Assembly (NCBI GenBank): GCA_002729295.1
Contig: PBTU01000187.1
Coordinates: 1-7,094, forward strand
Reading direction: 5' to 3'
DNA length: 7,094 nucleotides
DNA from: Verrucomicrobiales bacterium
GTDB lineage: Bacteria > Verrucomicrobiota > Verrucomicrobiia > Verrucomicrobiales > Akkermansiaceae
Part shown: in pieces, positions 1 to 5,476 of the stretch
Layout of the letters: each line of letters starts with the position of its first letter
Position numbering within the stretch: the stretch's first letter is position 1
Program-made: the position numbers and the translations under genes
Notes under the pieces: generated by a model
Database searches by the model: none
Told to the model about the DNA's origin: nothing
The model's input: the letters and a program-made list of their open reading frames with translations, nothing else

Positions 1-2711
1 AATGTCACAAATGCCACTCTGTCACTTCAGAGAAACTCAAGGCCGATCTCTACCTCGATACACTTAAAGGGCTTCTAAAAGGGGGCGATTCCGGGCCCGC
101 CCTGATTCCAGGCGACCCCGAGAAGTCCCTCCTTATCGAAGTCATCCGATATGAAGATACCGATATGGAAATGCCTCCAAAATCGAAGCTTCCCGATGCC
201 GTCATCGCAGACTTCGAAAACTGGGTCAAAAACGGAGCGGCCTGGCCGGAAGAAGCCCCCCCGACCGCTGGAGACAACGCCATCGCCTTTGACCTCGAAA
301 AACGCAAATCGGAACACTGGTGCTGGAAGCCTCTCGCACCCGCTCCTCGCGCACCAGGCTTCATCGATCAACTCGTCGGCGAGAGACTCAAAAAAGCCAA
401 GCTCCGCCCCGCTCCCCACGCCGAACCCTCAACCCTTCTGCGACGCCTGACCTTCGACCTCACCGGCCTTCCTCCGACTCCACAGGAAATCGACGAATTC
501 AAAAAAGCCGCCGCCAGCAATCTCGATACCGCTGTTAAATCCGCGGTAGACCGCCTCCTTGCCTCACCTCACTTCGGTGAACGCTGGGGGCGTTACTGGC
601 TCGACCTGATGCGCTACGCCGAAACCCACGGTCACGAGTTTGACTACCCCATCCACAACGCTCACCAATATCGCGACTACGTCATCCGCGCCCTCAATGC
701 CGATGTCCCTTACGACCTCTTCGTCGCCGAACATATCGCCGGCGACCTGCTTCCGAAACCAAGACTCAATCCTCAAAACCAAACCAACGAGTCAATCATC
801 GCTACCGGCTTTTGGTATCTCGGTGAAGCCGTCCACGCCCCCACCGACGTGCGACTAGACGAGGCCAACCGCATCGATAACATGGTCGATACCTTTTCCA
901 AATCCTTCCTCGGCCTCTCCATTGCCTGCGCCCGCTGCCACGACCATAAATTCGACGCCATCTCCACCGCGGACTATTACGCCCTCACCGGCTTCCTCCA
1001 AAGCACCCGCCGAAACGAACACAAACAAGATCCCGGTCAAAAAATCGCGACCGGCATTTCCGAGATCGAAAAAATCGCCGCCGCCGGAAACAAGGAAAGT
1101 AAAAACCTCGCCGCCTCTTCGACATCGACCTCCGAAATTCCCAACGGGCTCCTCCTCCCCACCAACTCCCGTTGGTTCACCTCCGGCCACGCTTTTGGTG
1201 ATTCCTATCTCCCCGCCCTCACCTGGAATCCCATCCAGAATACCACCACCGAGCATGCGGTCTACGATAGCAGCCGCTACGGCGAAAAACTCCACGGAGT
1301 TCTCCGCACGCCCACTTTCGAGATCACCGGCGACCGCGTTCACCTCTACGTTAAGGGAAATGCCAAGGTCCAACTCATCATCGACGGATACTTCATGGGT
1401 GGCTTCAATGGCCTCCTTTTCGGCGGCATGCGGAAGGACATCAAAACCGGCGACAAATGGCAGTGGATTACCCTCAGCAGCAAAGACATCGCCCTAAAGG
1501 CCGGCCAAAAAGCTTACCTCGAAATCATCGACAACGGTGGGGGATCGGTCTCCGTCATGGCAGTCACCAACGCCCGTGACATCCCAAAGGTCGACCAAAT
1601 CTTCACGCCAAATCCTCTCGCTGCGAAAATCCAAGAACAATTCGGCGACAAGCTGACCAAACTTTCCAGCGAGGCCAAAGAACTCTCAAAGGCCATCCCC
1701 AACCCCACGGCCACCATTCTCACGGTCACGGACGGTACGCCAGAAAACGACTACATCCACATCCGTGGTTCCCACAAAAATCTCGGCAAGGAAGTTCCTC
1801 GCCGTTTCCTCACCGCCCTCGGCGGCGAAGAAATCCCGCCACCAAGCGAAGCCTCCGGTCGACTCGAACTGGCTGAACAGGTCGTCTCCAGAACAAACCC
1901 GCTCACCGCCCGCGTCGCCGCCAACCGGATTTGGCACCACCTCTTCGGTCGGGGCATCGTACCCACCATCGACGACTTCGGCCCCATGGGCATCCCGCCC
2001 TCCCATCCCAGGCTCCTCGACTCCCTGGCTACCGCTCTCATCGAAAACAAATGGTCCCAAAAAGACCTCATCCGCCAAATCGTCCTCTCCAAAACCTACC
2101 GCCAATCAGCCAATTCCCACCCAGACCTGAATCGCCAGTATCTCGCCGACACCGACCCCGAAAACATCCTCCTTCACAAGGCTCCCGTCCGACGCCTTCA
2201 GGCCGAAGCCATCCGCGATTCCATGCTCGCCATCTCAGGACGACTCGACCCAAAACTCTACGGAAATTCTATTTCAGTCCACATTACCAGCTTCATGCAA
2301 GGAAGAGGCCGCCCCAAATCCGGGCCTCTCGATGGGGCCGGCCGCCGCTCGATATACACCAGCATCCGCCGGAACTTCCTCCCACCCATGATGCTCGCCT
2401 TCGACATGCCCAGCCCCTTCTCCGCAGTCGCCCGCCGCACCGTCTCCAACGTCCCCGCCCAGGCCTTGACCTTGATGAATGACCCCTTCGTCCTCAGCGA
2501 GGCCAAACGGTGGGCCGACTCCACGGCGAACATCGAGGAAGACCGGAACCGCATCGAAACGATGTTCCAGCAAGCATTCGCCCGTCATCCATCCCAGGAT
2601 GAATTAAAGACCGCACTTGCCTGGATACAAACTCATCCTGCTGAGAGAACAGCCTGGCAGGACTTCGCTCACTCCCTCTGGAACGCCAAGGAGTTCATCT
2701 TCTTAAACTAA
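1..2711 (+). CDS. PSCyt1-DUF1549-DUF1553 haem protein, 5'-truncated
   Basis: This is a planctomycete-type cytochrome protein, probably exported and haem-bearing; its reaction is not established. The reading frame is open from base 3, so the gene starts before the window; the ATG at 165 is not the true start because the haem motif CHKCH (3-17) lies upstream in the same frame. Visible length is 902 residues (counted from base 3). Domain order: PSCyt1 from the left edge to about 250, with CXXCH and a downstream MPPK (171-182) whose Met is the likely distal haem ligand; DUF1549 at about 360-1020, with LTGLPPTP and a second haem-type motif CARCHDHKFD (927-956); a beta-rich insert at about 1155-1590; DUF1553 at about 1785-2610, with NPLTARVAANRIW, APVRRLQAEAIRDSML and SNVPAQALTLMNDPF, all family hallmarks. 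It stops with TAA at 2709-2711. The DUF1501 gene follows after 31 bases, the usual partner order, suggesting co-transcription. The family assignment is firm; electron transfer linked to glycan breakdown is only inference. Confidence 0.95.
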   Translation, partial: CHKCHSVTSEKLKADLYLDTLKGLLKGGDSGPALIPGDPEKSLLIEVIRYEDTDMEMPPKSKLPDAVIADFENWVKNGAAWPEEAPPTAGDNAIAFDLEKRKSEHWCWKPLAPAPRAPGFIDQLVGERLKKAKLRPAPHAEPSTLLRRLTFDLTGLPPTPQEIDEFKKAAASNLDTAVKSAVDRLLASPHFGERWGRYWLDLMRYAETHGHEFDYPIHNAHQYRDYVIRALNADVPYDLFVAEHIAGDLLPKPRLNPQNQTNESIIATGFWYLGEAVHAPTDVRLDEANRIDNMVDTFSKSFLGLSIACARCHDHKFDAISTADYYALTGFLQSTRRNEHKQDPGQKIATGISEIEKIAAAGNKESKNLAASSTSTSEIPNGLLLPTNSRWFTSGHAFGDSYLPALTWNPIQNTTTEHAVYDSSRYGEKLHGVLRTPTFEITGDRVHLYVKGNAKVQLIIDGYFMGGFNGLLFGGMRKDIKTGDKWQWITLSSKDIALKAGQKAYLEIIDNGGGSVSVMAVTNARDIPKVDQIFTPNPLAAKIQEQFGDKLTKLSSEAKELSKAIPNPTATILTVTDGTPENDYIHIRGSHKNLGKEVPRRFLTALGGEEIPPPSEASGRLELAEQVVSRTNPLTARVAANRIWHHLFGRGIVPTIDDFGPMGIPPSHPRLLDSLATALIENKWSQKDLIRQIVLSKTYRQSANSHPDLNRQYLADTDPENILLHKAPVRRLQAEAIRDSMLAISGRLDPKLYGNSISVHITSFMQGRGRPKSGPLDGAGRRSIYTSIRRNFLPPMMLAFDMPSPFSAVARRTVSNVPAQALTLMNDPFVLSEAKRWADSTANIEEDRNRIETMFQQAFARHPSQDELKTALAWIQTHPAERTAWQDFAHSLWNAKEFIFLN
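3..17 (+). other. c-type haem-binding motif CHKCH (PSCyt1)
   Basis: In-frame codons tgt cac aaa tgc cac give CXXCH, the covalent haem attachment site of c-type cytochromes. The following residues (TSEKLKADLYLDTLKGLLKG) match the PSCyt1 pattern in which the motif is followed by a LYLDT stretch and a GGDSGPALIPG segment. The motif sits at the window edge and shows that the coding region continues to the left. Confidence 0.9.
927..941 (+). other. second CXXCH motif (CARCH) inside DUF1549
   Basis: Codons tgc gcc cgc tgc cac encode CARCH, continuing as DHKFDAIS. A CARCHDHKFDP-like sequence is a hallmark of DUF1549, so the motif is expected for the family; here Ala replaces the usual Pro after FD. 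It fits a second c-type haem site, but whether haem is attached there cannot be read from sequence. Confidence 0.8.
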
Positions 2712-2742
2712 TTGCTGCCACTTTCAAACCTTCTACACGACC

Positions 2743-4185
2743 ATGCACTGCCAAAATTTCCGCCCCACTGCCTTCTCTCGACGCGACATGCTTCAACAAT
2801 CCGCTTGCGGATTTGGTGGCGTCGCCCTCTCAGCTCTTCTGGGGGAAAACGCCTACGGGGAAAACGCAGACTACAATCCCAAAAATCCCCTTGCGCAAAA
2901 GAAGCCGCACTACACTCCCAAGGCCAAGAACATCATCTTCCTTTACATGGATGGCGGCCCTTCCCAGGTCGACACCTTCGACTACAAACCGGCCCTCGAA
3001 AAATACAACGGGCAGGATCCCCGAAAAGCTATCGGCAAACTTGAGCCCACCCAATTTGACAACATCGGCAAGGTCATGCAATCGCCCTGGAAGTTCAAAC
3101 AACACGGCCAATCGGGAGCCTGGGTCAGCGACCTCTTCCCCCATATTGCCAAGGTCGCCGACGACCTCACCTTCATCAAATCAATGACCTCCAAGTTTCC
3201 CGAACACACCGCGGCGAACTACTTCCTCCACACCGGATCAGGCCTCCAGGGACGTCCTAGCATGGGGGCCTGGGTCGGCTATGGCCTCGGTACCGAAAAC
3301 CAAAACCTTCCCGGATTCGTCGTCCTCAACGGAGGTCTCATCCCGCCGGGTGGGCTCGACAATTTTAATTCCGGATACCTTCCCGCCGCTTACCAAGGCT
3401 CGGTCTTCAACTCTGGAAATACCCCCGTGGCCAATATCAAACCGGCCGAGGCGAATACCGAACTGCAAAAACGTAAACTGAGGCTCATGAGAGATCTCGA
3501 CCTGGCCGCGAAGTCCCGGTTCGCCGGCGAAGAGCAAATCGAATCTGCCATTCTCAACTACGAAACCGCCTTCCGGATGCAGGCCGCGGTCCCCGAGCTT
3601 CTCGACCTCAAAGGCGAGTCCGACACCGTGAAAAAAATGTACGGTCTGGAGTCCGATTTCAATCAGACCAAAACTTTCGGCCGTCAATGTCTCCTCGCCC
3701 GACGCCTTGTGGAGCGCGGCGTCCGCTTCATTGAACTCACCTGCCCCGGCGGCAATGGCGATCGCTGGGACCAACACAACAATCTCGTCGACGGTCACGG
3801 TAAAAACTGCAAAACCGTCGACCAACCTATCGCCGCCCTGATCACCGATCTGAAAAAACTCGGCCTTCTCGACGAAACGCTCGTCGTCTGGACCGGCGAA
3901 TTCGGACGCACCCCCTTCGCCCAGGGCGGAAACGGGCGCGACCACAACCCCTTCGGCTTCACCACGTGGATGGCCGGCGGCGGCGTTAAGCCGGGAATTA
4001 GCTACGGAGCAACCGACGACTGGGGCTACAAGTCCATCGAAAACAAAGTCGAGATCCACGATCTCCACGCCACCATGCTCCACCTCCTCGGTATCGACCA
4101 CACCAAGAGTACCTTCCGCTTCTCCTCAAGAGATATGCGCCTCACCGATGTCCACGGCCACATCCTCCACGATATATTGTCTTAG
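2743..4185 (+). CDS. Tat-exported DUF1501 family protein
   Basis: This 480-residue, full-length DUF1501 protein has the alkaline phosphatase/sulfatase-like fold and is probably a periplasmic or envelope metalloprotein; its substrate is unknown. A twin-arginine signal starts it: SRRDML at residues 12-17, then a hydrophobic Gly/Ala-rich stretch (residues 21-34), so export in folded form is likely. Family motifs follow in order: FLYMDGGPSQVDTFD (66-80), LFPHIAKVADDLTFIKSM (131-148), GRPSMGAWVGYGLG (170-183), CLLARRLVERGVRFIEL (316-332), WDQHNN (342-347), WTGEFGRTPF (383-392), GRDHNPFGFTTW (398-409) and EIHDLHATMLHLLGID (437-452). Candidate metal ligands, by position in the fold, are D70, H345, E386, D400, H401, H439 and H442. 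The sulfatase cysteine is absent (GGPS instead of CXPXR), arguing against formylglycine chemistry. The ATG at 2743 is the only start that keeps the Tat motif; upstream in-frame codons offer no alternative and there is no Shine-Dalgarno. It lies 31 bases after the haem gene, its usual partner. Confidence 0.96.
   Translation: MHCQNFRPTAFSRRDMLQQSACGFGGVALSALLGENAYGENADYNPKNPLAQKKPHYTPKAKNIIFLYMDGGPSQVDTFDYKPALEKYNGQDPRKAIGKLEPTQFDNIGKVMQSPWKFKQHGQSGAWVSDLFPHIAKVADDLTFIKSMTSKFPEHTAANYFLHTGSGLQGRPSMGAWVGYGLGTENQNLPGFVVLNGGLIPPGGLDNFNSGYLPAAYQGSVFNSGNTPVANIKPAEANTELQKRKLRLMRDLDLAAKSRFAGEEQIESAILNYETAFRMQAAVPELLDLKGESDTVKKMYGLESDFNQTKTFGRQCLLARRLVERGVRFIELTCPGGNGDRWDQHNNLVDGHGKNCKTVDQPIAALITDLKKLGLLDETLVVWTGEFGRTPFAQGGNGRDHNPFGFTTWMAGGGVKPGISYGATDDWGYKSIENKVEIHDLHATMLHLLGIDHTKSTFRFSSRDMRLTDVHGHILHDILS
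2776..2793 (+). other. Twin-arginine (Tat) export motif SRRDML
   Basis: Residues 12-17 of the DUF1501 protein match the Tat consensus S/T-R-R-x-F-L-K, with Met in place of the usual Phe. The motif is followed by a weakly hydrophobic Gly/Ala/Leu stretch, as in Tat signals. It supports the chosen start and export of a folded, possibly metal-loaded protein. Confidence 0.85.
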
Positions 4186-4269
4186 CAAGGACCTCTCATT
4201 CCAAGAGTCCAATCGCTCCAGGGCTCCGAAGCTCTTGTCTTTTCCTCCTGATAGTTCGAACATCATTGC
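4186..4269 (+). other. 84-base intergenic gap, no clear signal
   Basis: This gap separates the DUF1501 stop (TAG, 4183-4185) from the ATG of the Asp-box gene. It holds a weak 6-base inverted repeat (CAAGAG 4202-4207, CTCTTG 4232-4237) with a 24-base loop, followed by the pyrimidine-rich TCTTTTCCTCCT. This is too weak to call a terminator. I see no convincing -35/-10 pair and no Shine-Dalgarno before 4270. In-frame stops at 4249-4254 (TGA TAG) rule out an upstream start for the next gene. Read-through from the upstream pair or a promoter of unknown type are both possible. Confidence 0.5.
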
Positions 4270-5472
4270 ATGCGATTCTTCACGCCGATCTGTGCCGCCT
4301 TGGTCGTGACTTCACCCGCCAGGGCTCACGAAATCCCTTTCGTCGATCTGGCCGACGACTACTACCGTCAGGTTTTGGTGGATCATGAATCCGGACAATA
4401 TCTTGGACATCCAACGACCTGCCTGCTCGATGACGGCAAGACTATCTTGACCGTTTTCCCGAAAGGTCATGGGCGTGGTGGGATCGTTTACAAGCGCTCC
4501 ACCGATGGCGGACTCACTTGGTCGAAGCGTCTCCCGACTCCAAGGTCATGGATCAGTTCGAAGGAGGTCCCCACCCTTCATCAGGTGACAGATTCCGCTG
4601 GCAAAAAACGCATCATCATGTTCTCAGGCCTGCATCCGATTCGCATGTCGGTTTCCGAGAACGAAGGCGCATCCTGGTCCGAGCTAAAACCGATCGGCAA
4701 TTTTGGCGGAATCGTCGCGATGGGATGTCACATGCGGGTGAAAGACAAACCCGGACACTACTTCTGCCTCTTCCATGACGACGGTCGATTCATGGAAAAG
4801 AACGGCAAACGCGAGAGGCCAGTCGTTTTTAAGCTTCTCCAAACAAACTCAACCGACGGCGGCCTGACTTGGTCGGACCCAAAGGTCATTCAAAAGTCTT
4901 CGGAGGTTCATCTCTGCGAGCCGGGGATTATCCGCTCACCTGACGGCAAGCGCCTCGCTGCCTTGCTCCGGGAAAACTCCCGCAAGAAGAATTCTCACAT
5001 CATCTTTTCTGACGACGAGGGCGAAACCTGGAGCGAACCCCGCGAGCTGCCGATCTCACTTACCGGCGACCGGCACACCGGAAAATACGGACCCGATGGG
5101 CGGCTCTTCATTTCCTTCCGCGGCATTTCCCCCGGCAACAAGGTGATGGGATCCGGAGAAGTGACCGGCCCCATGCCAAACGCCGGCGACTGGTCCGGTT
5201 GGGTCGGAACCTGGAGCGATCTCGAAAAAAGCACTCCCGGTCAATACGTCGTCCGCATCATGGACAATAAAAAGGGCCACGACACAACCTACCCCGGCGT
5301 TGAAATTCTTCCCGACGGCACCTTCGTCACCGTGACCTACGGCCACTGGACTCAAGGCGAGGCACCCTACATCATGAGCGTCCGCTTTACCCTGGAAGAA
5401 CTGGACGCCAAGGCAAAGAAAGCCTCGAGAGTAAAACTGAGTGACGATTGGAAAAAGGTCTCGTCCCGATGA
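4270..5472 (+). CDS. Secreted sialidase-like Asp-box (BNR) protein
   Basis: This is a 400-residue protein of the sialidase (six-bladed beta-propeller) superfamily, probably acting outside the cytoplasm on glycans. A Sec signal peptide is clear: a hydrophobic run (residues 3-15) ending in ARA at 17-19, so signal peptidase I would cut before HEIP. Four Asp boxes of the form SxDxGxxW occur at residues 77-84 (STDGGLTW), 129-136 (SENEGASW), 194-201 (STDGGLTW) and 247-254 (SDDEGETW), as expected for propeller blades. The C-terminal half has CEPGIIRSPDGKRL (216-229), GDWSGWVGTW (306-315) and TTYPGVEILPDGTFVTVTYG (339-358), a pattern I recognise from PVC sialidase-family proteins. Candidate active-site residues are E217, Y341 and E345 with R125, R234 and R284, but these are guesses. 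The classical FRIP motif is not visible, so sialic acid as substrate is unproven. The ATG at 4270 is the first start after in-frame stops at 4249-4254. Early codons are less C-ending than in the neighbouring genes. Confidence 0.92.
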   Translation: MRFFTPICAALVVTSPARAHEIPFVDLADDYYRQVLVDHESGQYLGHPTTCLLDDGKTILTVFPKGHGRGGIVYKRSTDGGLTWSKRLPTPRSWISSKEVPTLHQVTDSAGKKRIIMFSGLHPIRMSVSENEGASWSELKPIGNFGGIVAMGCHMRVKDKPGHYFCLFHDDGRFMEKNGKRERPVVFKLLQTNSTDGGLTWSDPKVIQKSSEVHLCEPGIIRSPDGKRLAALLRENSRKKNSHIIFSDDEGETWSEPRELPISLTGDRHTGKYGPDGRLFISFRGISPGNKVMGSGEVTGPMPNAGDWSGWVGTWSDLEKSTPGQYVVRIMDNKKGHDTTYPGVEILPDGTFVTVTYGHWTQGEAPYIMSVRFTLEELDAKAKKASRVKLSDDWKKVSSR

Positions 5473-5476
5473 GGGG

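Noticed and set aside
922..1497. Plus-strand open frame (191 codons) in another frame inside the haem gene
   Set aside because: The translation is rich in Pro, Ser, Thr and Lys, as expected for a shifted reading of C-rich codons, and the true frame carries the DUF1549 motifs.
1931..2482. Plus-strand open frame (183 codons) in another frame inside DUF1553
   Set aside because: It is a Pro/Arg/His-rich shadow of the real frame and shows no start signal or domain.
3238..4101. Long open frame on the minus strand (287 codons) opposite the DUF1501 gene
   Set aside because: It lies wholly inside a firmly identified gene. The strong C-ending codon bias of the plus strand removes stops from this antisense frame, and the translation has no recognisable motifs.
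2743..4185. Calling the DUF1501 gene a true sulfatase
   Set aside because: The formylglycine motif CXPXR is absent; only the fold family is shared.
4202..4249. Possible Rho-independent terminator after the DUF1501 gene (CAAGAG/CTCTTG, then a pyrimidine-rich tail)
   Set aside because: The stem is only 6 base pairs with a 24-base loop, has little GC, and lacks an uninterrupted T run.
4235..4255. Promoter before the Asp-box gene (TTGTCT and GATAGT)
   Set aside because: The two hexamer-like sequences are only 9 bases apart, far from the usual 16-18, so there is no support for a sigma-70 promoter.
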